A stretch of DNA of 58,211 nt, taken from assembly GCF_022843985.1 (NCBI RefSeq), contig NZ_JALHMP010000027.1, positions 1 through 58,211 of the forward strand. The letters are read 5' to 3'. The notes beneath the pieces were generated by a model. It had not been told where the DNA came from. It ran no database searches and saw nothing but the letters and a program-made list of their open reading frames with translations. This DNA comes from Phreatobacter sp. (GTDB taxonomy: Bacteria > Pseudomonadota > Alphaproteobacteria > Rhizobiales > Phreatobacteraceae). How positions within the stretch are numbered: the stretch's first letter is position 1; each line of letters begins with the position of its first letter. A program made the translations under genes and the position numbers. Of this stretch, positions 8,143-16,391 are shown piece by piece.

Positions 8143-9522
8143 ATGCGCCTCCTGATCGTCGGAACACTCAAGGGCCAGCTTTCCATCGCCACCAAGATGG
8201 CGGTGGACAAGGGTGCGGCCGTCACCAATGCCGAAGACATCGAGACGGCCTTGCGCGTCATGCGCGCGAAGGGGGCCGACCTTGTCATGGTCGAAGTGAC
8301 GATGGACGTCAGGGCGCTCGTCCAGGCCTTCGCCGACGAGATGATCGCGGTGCCGATCGTCGCCTGCGGGACCTCGAACGACGCCCGCGCGGCGGTGGCG
8401 GCGATCCATGCGGGTGCCAAAGAGTACATCCCGCTGCCGCCCGACCCGGAACTCATCGCCGCGGTGCTGGCGGCGGTCGCCGACGACGCCAAGCAGCTCA
8501 TCTACCGCGACGAATCCATGGCGCGCGTCGTCCAGCTCGCCAATCAGGTGGCGGGCTCGGATGCCTCCATCCTGATCACCGGCGAGAGCGGCACCGGCAA
8601 GGAGGTGCTGGCCCGCTATGTCCACACCAAGTCGAACCGGGCGAAGGCGCCCTTCGTGGCGGTGAACTGCGCCGCCATTCCCGACAATCTGCTGGAGAGC
8701 GAACTCTTTGGCCACGAGAAGGGCGCCTTTACCGGCGCCGTGGCCCGCCGCATCGGCAAGTTCGAGGAGGCCAATGGCGGCACGCTGCTTCTCGACGAAA
8801 TCTCTGAGATGGACATCCGCCTGCAGTCCAAGCTCCTGCGCGCCATCCAGGAGCGGGTCATTGACCGTGTCGGCGGCAACCGCCCGGTGCCGGTCGACAT
8901 CCGCATTCTCGCGACCTCCAACCGCACGCTGGCGGACGAGGTGCGCAAGGGCACGTTCCGCGAGGATCTGCTCTACCGGCTCAATGTCGTGAACCTGAAA
9001 CTCCCGCCGCTGCGCGAGCGGCCGGCCGACATCCTCGAACTCGCCGGGCATTTCGCCAAGAAATATGCCGAAGCCAACGGCATGGCACCCAAGCTGCTCT
9101 CGGCGGAGGCCCGACGCCAGCTCACGGTGGCCCGCTGGCCGGGCAATGTGCGCGAACTCGAGAACACGCTGCACCGCGCCGTGCTGCTCTCGACGGGCCC
9201 CGAGATCGGCGTCGACGCCATCCGCTCGCCTGACGGCGCGCGGCTCGACGAGCGCCGCGGTCCCGATCAGGTGGCGGCGCAGGCGGCGATCGCGGCGGAG
9301 GCGGTGACACGCGGTCTCGTCGGCCGCACCGTCGCCGATGTCGAGCGCGACCTCATCCTCGACACGCTCGGCCATACGCTCGGCAACCGCACCCATGCGG
9401 CCAATATCCTCGGCATCTCCATCCGCACGCTGCGCAACAAGCTGAACCAGTATGCCGACGAGGGCCATGCCATCCCGCCGCCGCCGCAGGGCGAGGCGCG
9501 CTACGAGGCCCGCTACGGCTGA
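8143..9522 (+). CDS. flbD: Sigma-54-dependent flagellar regulator FlbD
   Basis: 459 residues: a receiver-like domain (about 1-110), an AAA+ sigma-54 activator domain with Walker A GESGTGKE (147-154), the sigma-54-contacting GAFTGA loop (194-199) and LLLDEISE Walker B (Asp218), and a Fis-type helix-turn-helix at about 423-443. FlbD switches late flagellar genes on and early ones off. The receiver lacks the normal chemistry: Glu51 stands where the phosphorylated Asp should be, Leu98 replaces the conserved Lys, and the acidic pair is missing. An AAGGA lies before the ATG, 13 bases after fliN. It is the last gene of the fliF operon. Confidence 0.94.
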   Translation: MRLLIVGTLKGQLSIATKMAVDKGAAVTNAEDIETALRVMRAKGADLVMVEVTMDVRALVQAFADEMIAVPIVACGTSNDARAAVAAIHAGAKEYIPLPPDPELIAAVLAAVADDAKQLIYRDESMARVVQLANQVAGSDASILITGESGTGKEVLARYVHTKSNRAKAPFVAVNCAAIPDNLLESELFGHEKGAFTGAVARRIGKFEEANGGTLLLDEISEMDIRLQSKLLRAIQERVIDRVGGNRPVPVDIRILATSNRTLADEVRKGTFREDLLYRLNVVNLKLPPLRERPADILELAGHFAKKYAEANGMAPKLLSAEARRQLTVARWPGNVRELENTLHRAVLLSTGPEIGVDAIRSPDGARLDERRGPDQVAAQAAIAAEAVTRGLVGRTVADVERDLILDTLGHTLGNRTHAANILGISIRTLRNKLNQYADEGHAIPPPPQGEARYEARYG

Positions 9523-9555
9523 TCCGTCCGGATCGCCCGTCGGCAGCGCCCTTGG

Positions 9556-9711
9556 CTAGCCGGCCTGCTTCGGCCGGGCCGCGCGGCAGCGGTCGGAGCA
9601 ATAGCGGACCTCGTGCCAGACCCGTTCCCATTTCTTGCGCCAGGCGAAGGGGCGCCCGCAGGTCGCGCAGGTCTTCTGCGGCAGGTCTGCCTTGCGGATC
9701 ATCTTCGCCAT
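9556..9711 (-). CDS. DUF2256 zinc-ribbon-like protein
   Basis: 51 residues, starting [11 protein letters not shown]. It contains [18 protein letters not shown] and then CSDRC, four Cys arranged as CxxC and CxxxC that probably bind one zinc ion. This is the DUF2256 family, which commonly lies beside cryptochrome/photolyase-related genes; here the photolyase is 0.8 kb away across an SDR gene. Its biochemical role is unknown. ATG 9711 is chosen because the family begins there; the frame stays open further upstream but without conserved sequence. Confidence 0.85.
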   Translation of the reverse strand: MAKMIRKADLPQKTCATCGRPFAWRKKWERVWHEVRYCSDRCRAARPKQAG

Positions 9712-9794
9712 CGCGCATCCGTCCCTGAACCGCCGCCCGGTGCCCGCCGTATCACGATGACCGGCCACAATGCCGGCAGCGGAACAGCGGCATC

Positions 9795-10526
9795 ATGGCG
9801 GATACCTTCCTCATCTACGGCGGCTCGGGCGGCATCGGATCGGCGCTGGCGCGCCGGCTGCACGGCCGCGGGCATCGGGTTCACCTGGTGGCGCGCGACC
9901 GTGAACGCCTGGTCGCGCTGGCAACCGAGATCGGCGCGAGCTTCTCGGTGGCCGACGTCGCCGATCGCGCCAGCATCGCGGCAGCCGCGGCCGAGGCCGG
10001 CGACAGGCTCGCGGGCCTTGCCTATTGCGTCGGCTCGATCAACCTGAAGCCCGTGGCGCGTCTCACCGATGCCGATTTCACCCGCGACTTCGAGATCAAC
10101 GCCCTCGGTGCCGTGCGTGCCGTCCAGGCGAGCCTCCCGGCCCTCAAGGCCCATGACGGGCCGACGGCTGCGATCCTTCTCGTCTCGACCGTGGCGGTGG
10201 CCCAGGGCTTTGCCGCCCATGCCTCCGTCTCCATGGCCAAGGGTGCGGTGGAAGGCCTGACCGTGGCGCTCGCCGCCGAACTCGCCCCGAAGATTCGCGT
10301 CAATTGCGTCGCGCCCTCGCTGACGCGGACGCCCCTGGCCAAGGCGCTGACCGGGTCGGAGACCATGGCCAATGCCATCGCCGCGCTGCATGCGGTCCCG
10401 CGGCTCGGCGAGCCGGACGACGTGGCGGCGCTCGGTGCACTTCTGCTCGACGCCGAAGCGGGCTGGATCACCGGCCAGATCATCGGCGTCGATGGTGGCC
10501 GCTCCATGCTGCGCACCAAGGGCTGA
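9795..10526 (+). CDS. SDR-family protein lacking the catalytic tyrosine
   Basis: 243 residues with a short-chain dehydrogenase fold: nucleotide-binding GGSGGIG at residues 9-15, INALGAVRAVQASLPAL, the serine-bearing VSTVAV (Ser131), the conserved Lys149, and the C-terminal cofactor motif GQIIGVDGGRSM. The Tyr of the YxxxK pair is replaced by Val145 (SVSMAK), so normal oxidoreductase chemistry is doubtful. It lies 8 bases before the photolyase start on the same strand, so the two are almost certainly co-transcribed. It may be a structural or flavin-linked partner; that is inference. Confidence 0.85.
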   Translation: MADTFLIYGGSGGIGSALARRLHGRGHRVHLVARDRERLVALATEIGASFSVADVADRASIAAAAAEAGDRLAGLAYCVGSINLKPVARLTDADFTRDFEINALGAVRAVQASLPALKAHDGPTAAILLVSTVAVAQGFAAHASVSMAKGAVEGLTVALAAELAPKIRVNCVAPSLTRTPLAKALTGSETMANAIAALHAVPRLGEPDDVAALGALLLDAEAGWITGQIIGVDGGRSMLRTKG

Positions 10527-10534
10527 GGCCGGTC

Positions 10535-12106
10535 TTGCCGACGCTGCGCCTCGTTCTCGGGGACCATCTGTCGCGTGACGTCGCCGCCCTCGACGGCTTG
10601 GACGCGGCCGGCGACGTCGTGCTCATGGTGGAGGTGGCGGCGGAGACAACCTATGTCCCGCATCACAAGCAGAAGATCGTCTTCATCCTCGCAGCGATGC
10701 GGCATTTCGCCGAGGCGCTGCGGGGGGAGGGGATCAACGTCGATTATGTGCGGCTCGACGACCCGGCCAATGGCGGCAGCTTCACCAGCGAGTTGATGCG
10801 GGCGCTGACGCGTCATGCCGTCGACCGCATCGTGGTGACCGAGCCCGGCGAGTGGCGGGTACGCGCCATGATGGAGGATTGGGCCGCGGCGACCGGGCTG
10901 CCGGTCGAGATCCGCGAGGACGACCGGTTCTTTTGCCCGCGCGGCCGCTTCGCCCGCTGGGCCGAGGGGCGCAAAGCATTCCGCATGGAGTTCTTCTATC
11001 GCGAGATGCGGCGCGAGACGGGGCTGCTGATGGAGGGCGGCCAGCCCGCCGGCGGGCAATGGAACTATGACGCCGAGAACCGCAAGGCCCTGCCGAAGGA
11101 CGCGCGGCTGCCGCGGCGCCTGCGTTTCGCACCGGACGCGATCACCCGGGCGGTGATGGATCTGGTGAGCACGCGTTTCGCCGGTCATTTCGGCGACCTC
11201 GAAGCTTTCGGCTGGGCGGTGACGCGGGCGGATGCCCTCATGGCGCTCGATCATTTCATCGCCGAGGCGCTGCCGGCCTTCGGCGACGTGCAGGACGCGA
11301 TGAAGCGCGGCGAGCCCTTCCTCTATCACGGTCTTCTCTCGCCCTATCTGAATGTCGGACTGCTGACGGCCCGGGAGGTCTGTCTGGCGGCCGAGACGGC
11401 CTGGCGCCGCGGCACCGCTCCGCTCAATGCCGTCGAGGGGTTCATCCGCCAGATCCTCGGCTGGCGCGAATATGTCCGCGGCATCTACTGGCACCAGATG
11501 CCCGCCTATGCCGAGACGAATGCGCTGAACGCCACGCGTCCGCTGCCCTGGTTCTACTGGTCCGGAGAGACCGATCTCGCCTGTCTGGCCGAGGTGGTCG
11601 GCGACACCCGCCGCAACGCCTATGCCCACCATATCCAGCGGCTGATGGTCACCGGCAATTTCGCCCTTCTCGCCGGCATCCGGCCGGCGGAGGTGGAGGC
11701 CTGGTATCTCGCCGTCTATGTCGATGCCTTCGAGTGGGTGGAACTGCCCAATGTCCACGGCATGGTGATGTTCGCCGATGGCGGGCTCCTCGCCTCCAAG
11801 CCCTATGCCGCGTCGGGCGCCTATATCGACCGGATGTCCGATTATTGCGCGGGCTGTGCCTATGATCCGAAGGTGAAGATCGGCAAGGGGGCCTGCCCGT
11901 TCAACCTGCTTTACTGGCGCTTCATCGCCGAGAATGCCGGCACGCTCAGCGGCAATCCGCGGATGGCCATGCCCTACCGGACCTGGGAAGGCATGGAGAG
12001 CGGCCGCAAGGTGCAGATCCTGACTGAGGCGCGCGCCTTCCTCGACGGGCTGGATGCACGCCCGGCGGGCCCATCGCGCGGGCGCCCGGCGATGCTCGAC
12101 CTCTAG
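10535..12106 (+). CDS. phrB: Iron-sulfur bacterial photolyase/cryptochrome (PhrB/FeS-BCP type)
   Basis: 523 residues from a TTG start with GAGG 6 bases upstream. The N-terminus (LRLVLGDHLS) is the antenna-binding Rossmann half. The C-terminal half is the FAD-binding domain with NAYAHHIQRLMVTGNFALL and ASGAYIDRMSDYC. With the TTG start, Cys fall at 350, 438, 441 and 454, the same numbers as the four [4Fe-4S] ligands of Agrobacterium PhrB, which also supports this start. These enzymes repair (6-4) photoproducts or act as cryptochromes. Partners are the SDR directly upstream and DUF2256. Confidence 0.93.
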   Translation: MPTLRLVLGDHLSRDVAALDGLDAAGDVVLMVEVAAETTYVPHHKQKIVFILAAMRHFAEALRGEGINVDYVRLDDPANGGSFTSELMRALTRHAVDRIVVTEPGEWRVRAMMEDWAAATGLPVEIREDDRFFCPRGRFARWAEGRKAFRMEFFYREMRRETGLLMEGGQPAGGQWNYDAENRKALPKDARLPRRLRFAPDAITRAVMDLVSTRFAGHFGDLEAFGWAVTRADALMALDHFIAEALPAFGDVQDAMKRGEPFLYHGLLSPYLNVGLLTAREVCLAAETAWRRGTAPLNAVEGFIRQILGWREYVRGIYWHQMPAYAETNALNATRPLPWFYWSGETDLACLAEVVGDTRRNAYAHHIQRLMVTGNFALLAGIRPAEVEAWYLAVYVDAFEWVELPNVHGMVMFADGGLLASKPYAASGAYIDRMSDYCAGCAYDPKVKIGKGACPFNLLYWRFIAENAGTLSGNPRMAMPYRTWEGMESGRKVQILTEARAFLDGLDARPAGPSRGRPAMLDL

Positions 12107-12215
12107 CTGCGTCACGCCATCCGCCGACCGGGAGGGCTTCCGCAAGGCGATCCGATCGGCTTTGATGCGACGTGTCGATACACGTCACGAAACAATTGGC
12201 CCCGGAACGCTCCCC

Positions 12216-13220
12216 ATGTCGCTTCCCGCTTCGCTCGCCAGCCGCCTGCAGCTCCCGGCCATCGGGTCGCCGCTGTTCATCGTGTCGAACCCCGACCTCG
12301 TCATCGCCCAGTGCAAGGCCGGCATCGTCGGCTCCTTCCCGGCGCTGAACGCGCGGCCGGGCCCGGTGCTGGAGGACTGGCTCAAGCGAATCACCGAGGA
12401 ACTGGGCGCCTATGACGAGGCCAACCCGCATGCGCCATCGGCGCCCTTCGCGGTCAACCAGATCGTCCACAAGTCCAACGACCGGCTCATGCACGATGTC
12501 GAGATGTGCGTGAAATACAAGGTGCCGGTGGTCATCACCTCGCTCGGCGCGCGCCCGGAACTGAACGACGCGATCCATTCCTATGGCGGCATCACGCTGC
12601 ACGACATCATCAACATCACCCATGCCAGGAAGGCGCTGGAGAAGGGCGCCGACGGGCTCATCGCCGTGGCCGCCGGGGCCGGTGGCCATGCCGGCACGCT
12701 CTCCCCCATCGCCCTGATCCAGGAGATCCGTGAGTTCTTCCAGGGGCCGCTGGTGCTGTCGGGCGCCATCGCGACGGGCCGTGCCATCCTCGCGGCCCAG
12801 GCGATGGGGGCCGATCTCGGCTATATCGGCTCGGCCTTCATCGCCACGAAGGAGGCCAATGCGACGGAGGCCTACAAGCAGGCGATCGTCGACGGGACCG
12901 CCGGCGACATCGTCTATTCGAACCTGTTCACCGGCGTGCACGGCAATTACCTGCGCGCTTCCATCGTCAATGCCGGTCTCGACCCGGACAACCTGCCGGA
13001 GAGCGATCCCTCCAAGATGAGCTTTGGCTCGGGTGGCTCGGAGAAGAGCAAGGCCTGGCGCGACATCTGGGGTTCGGGCCAGGGCATCGGCGCCGTCAAG
13101 GCGGTGGAGAGCGCCGGCGAGTTCATCGCGCGGCTCAAGCGGGACTATGCCGCGGCCTGCAAGGGCCTTGCCGGCGTGACCTCCTGGCCGCTGCGCGAGG
13201 CCCAGCGTCTCGCCGGCTGA
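12216..13220 (+). CDS. Nitronate monooxygenase family (NMO/2-nitropropane dioxygenase)
   Basis: 334 residues, an FMN-binding TIM barrel. Visible features are the N-terminal LPAIGSPLFIVSNPDLVIAQ, the FAVNQIVHKSNDR strand, the glycine-rich FMN loop VAAGAGGHAG, and LVLSGAIATGRAI followed by ADLGYIGSAFIATKEA. The family oxidises alkyl nitronates, though some members act as enoyl reductases. The SD is weak. It stands alone, about 110 bases after the photolyase, with no partner suggesting a pathway. The substrate is unknown. Confidence 0.9.
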   Translation: MSLPASLASRLQLPAIGSPLFIVSNPDLVIAQCKAGIVGSFPALNARPGPVLEDWLKRITEELGAYDEANPHAPSAPFAVNQIVHKSNDRLMHDVEMCVKYKVPVVITSLGARPELNDAIHSYGGITLHDIINITHARKALEKGADGLIAVAAGAGGHAGTLSPIALIQEIREFFQGPLVLSGAIATGRAILAAQAMGADLGYIGSAFIATKEANATEAYKQAIVDGTAGDIVYSNLFTGVHGNYLRASIVNAGLDPDNLPESDPSKMSFGSGGSEKSKAWRDIWGSGQGIGAVKAVESAGEFIARLKRDYAAACKGLAGVTSWPLREAQRLAG

Positions 13221-13330
13221 ACCACGGAACGGCTTGACGCGGCGCGCGAGCGCGTCATCCTCTCACCCGTCCCCCCGAAAGTCGCCGGCCACGAAGCCGG
13301 CCACGTCATGCCATGCGGGGAGGCACCATC

Positions 13331-14131
13331 ATGACCGATACATCGGCAGCGGGCATCGCGCCGCGACCGCCGCAGCCTGTGATCAAGATCGCCACGGTCG
13401 AGGACATCAAGGCGGCGCTGGAGGCGGCCTGGGGCGACCTGAGGGCCGCGCCGGCCTTTGGTCTGTTCTTCGGCGCCATCTACTGGCTCGGCGGGCTGAC
13501 GCTGCTGATACTGCCCGCCCGCTTCGGCTATGCCTGGGCGGTGTTTCCTCTCGCCGCCGGTTTCGCGCTGATCGGCCCCTTCGTTGCGGTCGGTCTCTAC
13601 CAGGTGTCGCGCCTGCGCGAACAGGGCATCCGGCCGAGCTGGGGGGCGGTGCTGGCCATGGTCTGGCGGCAGGGCGGGCGGGAGCTCTCCTGGCTCGCCT
13701 TCCTCACCATCTTCGTCTTCATCATCTGGATGTACCAGGTGCGCATGCTCTATGCGCTGTTCTTCGGCTTCGCCAGCCTCGACCCCGTGCTCTTCGCCAA
13801 AGCGCTGTTCCTGACCACCGACGGCTGGACCTTCCTGGCGATCGGCACCGCCGTGGGCGCGGTGATGGCGCTTTTCACCTTCTCCATCACCGTGGTCTCC
13901 TTTCCGCTGCTGCTCGATCGCGACCTCGACATCGTCACCGCCGTCATCACTTCGGTGCGGACCGTGCAGGCGAGCCCGGTGGTCATGCTCGGCTGGGGGG
14001 CGGTCACAGCGGTCGTCGTCTTCCTCGCCATGGCGCCGCTCTTTGCCGGCCTGCTGGTGGTGCTGCCGCTCTGGGGCCATGCGACCTGGCATCTCTACCG
14101 GCGGCTGGTCAGTTTCGGTCCGCCCGACTGA
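13331..14131 (+). CDS. DUF2189 integral membrane protein
   Basis: 266 residues, starting at the ATG with GGAGG 8 bases upstream. After a Pro-rich N-terminus come VIKIATVEDIKAALEAAWGDLRAAP and GLFFGAIYWLGG, typical of the DUF2189 family, then about six membrane helices including one around FIIWMYQVRMLYALFFGF. The family has no established function. The next gene, a periplasmic binding protein, follows after a hairpin, so the two are probably separate units. Confidence 0.85.
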   Translation: MTDTSAAGIAPRPPQPVIKIATVEDIKAALEAAWGDLRAAPAFGLFFGAIYWLGGLTLLILPARFGYAWAVFPLAAGFALIGPFVAVGLYQVSRLREQGIRPSWGAVLAMVWRQGGRELSWLAFLTIFVFIIWMYQVRMLYALFFGFASLDPVLFAKALFLTTDGWTFLAIGTAVGAVMALFTFSITVVSFPLLLDRDLDIVTAVITSVRTVQASPVVMLGWGAVTAVVVFLAMAPLFAGLLVVLPLWGHATWHLYRRLVSFGPPD

Positions 14132-14195
14132 GACGACGGCAACCTGTCTGGTCCTTATGGCAAAGTTCTTGCGTCGGTTCCCTCCGTGACTGTCC

Positions 14196-14217
14196 GGCCG
14201 CCATCGCGCGGCCTTTT
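14196..14217 (+). terminator. Terminator-like hairpin between DUF2189 and ABC binding protein
   Basis: GGCCGC (14196-14201) pairs with GCGGCC (14208-14213), followed by TTTT. It ends 17 bases before the next start codon, so it could also act as a leader attenuator for the binding-protein gene. Confidence 0.4.
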
Positions 14218-14233
14218 CCGCGGAGCCAGACCC

Positions 14234-15265
14234 ATGATCACCCGACGCGCAGCCACTGCCGGCCTCGGCCTCGCCCTGTTCGCCCCCGCGGTGCGGGCGC
14301 AGGCCCTGACGCCCATCAAGTTCACGCTGGGCTGGAAGACCCAGGGCTCCGATGCGCCCTATTTCGTTGCCCGCGACAAGGGCTACTTCCGCGAGGCAGG
14401 GCTCGACGTGACCATTGACCAGGGCGAGGGCTCGGGCGCCACGGTCACGCGCATCATGGGCGGTGCCTATGATGCAGGCTTCGGCGACATCAATGCGATC
14501 ATTCAGAATGCAGCGACCCGCCCGGCCGACACGCCGGTCATGGTCTACCAGATGTGGAACCAGCCGCCCTTCGCCATCGTGGCGAAGAAATCGACCGGCA
14601 TCGCCACGGTGAAGGACCTCGAGGGCCGCAAGCTCGGCGGTGCTCCCGGCACGCCGACGACCCGCCTCCTGCCGGTCTTCGCCAAGGCCAACAACCTCGA
14701 CATGGCCAAGCTCACTGTCACCAGCATGGCGCCGAACCTGCAGGAGCCGATGCTGATCCAGGGCCAGATCGATGCGGCGCTGGTCTTCAACATCACCAGC
14801 TATTTCAACCTGGTGCTGAATCGCCAGGACCCCGACAAGGATTTCGTCTGGTTCGCCTTCGGCGACCACGGTCTCGATCTCTATTCCAACGGCATGATGG
14901 TGTCGCAGAAGCTGCTCAGGGACAATCCGCGGGCCGTGGCCGGCCTGGTCAGGGCCGTCAACCGCGCCAATGTCGAGGTCGCCGCCGACCAGAATATGGG
15001 CATGGCCGCGGTGCGGGCCTTCGACGGGCTCGTCAACATCCCGGTCGAGAAACGCCGCCTGCAATATGCCTTCGACAAGCTGATCATGTCGCCCGAGCTG
15101 AAGGAGATCGGTGCCGGCGACGTGAAGGACGACCGGCTCGCGCGCGCCATCGGGATGGTGGTGACCGGCTATGGGCTGACGCGCACGCCGGCGCCGGCAG
15201 AGATCTTCAACCGTGCATTCCTGCCGGCCCGCGGCGAGCGCGAGATGACCTACACGATGACCTGA
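14234..15265 (+). CDS. ABC transporter substrate-binding protein, NMT1/THI5-like
   Basis: 343 residues. The N-terminus MITRRAATAGLGLALFAP is an export signal with a twin-arginine-like RR, cleaved near VRAQA. The mature part has the NMT1/SsuA fold: PIKFTLGWKTQGSDAPYFVARDKG, a GSGATVTRIMGG phosphate/sulfonate-type loop, and DAALVFNITSY. Such proteins bind pyrimidine precursors, sulfonates, nitriles or aromatic acids. No permease or ATPase gene lies next to it, so this is an orphan binding protein here. An upstream thiamine riboswitch was looked for and not seen. The ligand is unknown. Confidence 0.88.
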   Translation: MITRRAATAGLGLALFAPAVRAQALTPIKFTLGWKTQGSDAPYFVARDKGYFREAGLDVTIDQGEGSGATVTRIMGGAYDAGFGDINAIIQNAATRPADTPVMVYQMWNQPPFAIVAKKSTGIATVKDLEGRKLGGAPGTPTTRLLPVFAKANNLDMAKLTVTSMAPNLQEPMLIQGQIDAALVFNITSYFNLVLNRQDPDKDFVWFAFGDHGLDLYSNGMMVSQKLLRDNPRAVAGLVRAVNRANVEVAADQNMGMAAVRAFDGLVNIPVEKRRLQYAFDKLIMSPELKEIGAGDVKDDRLARAIGMVVTGYGLTRTPAPAEIFNRAFLPARGEREMTYTMT

Positions 15266-15274
15266 GGCGGGCGC

Positions 15275-15298
15275 CGCGGGGGGCTCAGGCCCCCCGCG
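15275..15298. terminator. Bidirectional hairpin between convergent genes
   Basis: CGCGGGGGGC (15275-15284) pairs perfectly with GCCCCCCGCG (15289-15298) around a TCAG loop. The loop contains the stop codon of the minus-strand deacetylase gene (15285-15287). There is no U-run on either side. Confidence 0.5.
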
Positions 15299-16211
15299 AC
15301 CCCGGAACGATCCCCTCCGGCAGGGCGGCGACATGGTCGGCGATGGCGCCGGCCGTGGCCAGCCAGACATCGTCGCGGCGCAGGGCGATATGGGCGAGGG
15401 CCCGGCGCAGCTGGCGCAGGCGGTAGGGCTGGCCGACGATATAGGGGTGGAGCGCGATGCCCATGACCAGCGGCATGGCGCGCGACTGGTCCAGCATCTC
15501 CTCGAACTGGTCGATGATCATGTCGGCGAACTGGCTCGCGGAATCCTTGCGCGCGACAATGGACGGGATGTCGTTGAGCTCCTGCGGATAGGGCATGGAG
15601 AGGATCCGCCCACCACCACGGGTCGCGAACCAGACCGGCTGGTCGTCCTGGCACCAGTCGAGCAGATAGGTATAGCCGCCCTCGGCGAGGAGATCGGGCG
15701 TCACCGGGCTCTGCGAGATCCAGGGGCCGAGCCAGCCCTTCGGGGCCTTGCCCTCGGCGGCGGCGATGACGGCCGTCGTCTCGCCGACCAGCGTGCGCTC
15801 ACCGGCCTCGTCGAGCAGGCCCTGACGCTCGGAATTGGTCCGGCCGTGGCCGAGGACCTCGTCGCCGCGCGCGCGAAAGGCGTCCATGACCTCCGGGCAA
15901 TAGCCGTAGATCGATGCATTGACGAGCACGGAGGCAGGCAGGGCGAGCGTGTCGAAGAGGTCGATCATCCGCCAGATGCCGACCCGGTTGCCATAGTCGC
16001 GCCAGGCGTAGTTGAGGACGTCTGGCTGCGGCCCGCCGGGGGCGAGTTCGGCGCCGAGCCCGGTACCGAAGGCGAAATGCTCGAGATTGACGCCGAGATA
16101 GACGGCGAGCCGCTTGCCCTCCGGCCAGTCATAGACCGGCCGGCGGGTGATGGCGCTGTAGGCATAGCGCCCGTGGGAGGGCAGGGTCGGCGGTATGGGT
16201 GGCTGGGTCAT
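15285..16211 (-). CDS. Polysaccharide deacetylase / allantoinase (PuuE)-like protein
   Basis: 308 residues in the carbohydrate esterase 4 (NodB) fold. Visible motifs are RLAVYLGVNLEHFAFGTG, YGNRVGIWRMIDLF, GHGRTNSE and LAEGGYTYLLDWCQDDQP, followed by the late motif GIALHPYIVGQPYRL. This arrangement matches PuuE-type allantoinases and related cyclic-amide hydrolases more closely than chitin deacetylases. The catalytic substrate cannot be told. The reading frame stays open upstream, antisense to the next gene, but homology starts at MTQPPIPPTLPSHGRY, so ATG 16211 is chosen despite a weak SD. It is divergent from the hydroxyacid dehydrogenase. Confidence 0.88.
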   Translation of the reverse strand: MTQPPIPPTLPSHGRYAYSAITRRPVYDWPEGKRLAVYLGVNLEHFAFGTGLGAELAPGGPQPDVLNYAWRDYGNRVGIWRMIDLFDTLALPASVLVNASIYGYCPEVMDAFRARGDEVLGHGRTNSERQGLLDEAGERTLVGETTAVIAAAEGKAPKGWLGPWISQSPVTPDLLAEGGYTYLLDWCQDDQPVWFATRGGGRILSMPYPQELNDIPSIVARKDSASQFADMIIDQFEEMLDQSRAMPLVMGIALHPYIVGQPYRLRQLRRALAHIALRRDDVWLATAGAIADHVAALPEGIVPGSRGA

Positions 16212-16391
16212 GATCGCAAGGGCATGAAAGGACTGGGAGAGCAGGGCAGCGTGCCGAAAGGCTGTGACGCTTTGCAAGCGCCGTACCGCGGCAGGCTCCA
16301 TGCGCGCCGGCCTGTGGACCGTCCCGCGCGCCGCCATTGCCTTCCCCGCGCTTCTGGGGATGATCGGCCGGCCCTTCATCCCGGATGATCC

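Noticed and set aside
10022-12145. 707-codon open frame antisense to the photolyase gene
   Set aside because: The sense strand encodes a complete photolyase with all Fe-S cysteines; the antisense frame is an effect of high GC at third codon positions.
14132-14233. Possible thiamine (TPP) riboswitch before the NMT1/THI5-like binding protein
   Set aside because: The conserved TPP boxes (CTGAGA and the ACCTGATC-type element) are not present; only a small GC hairpin is.
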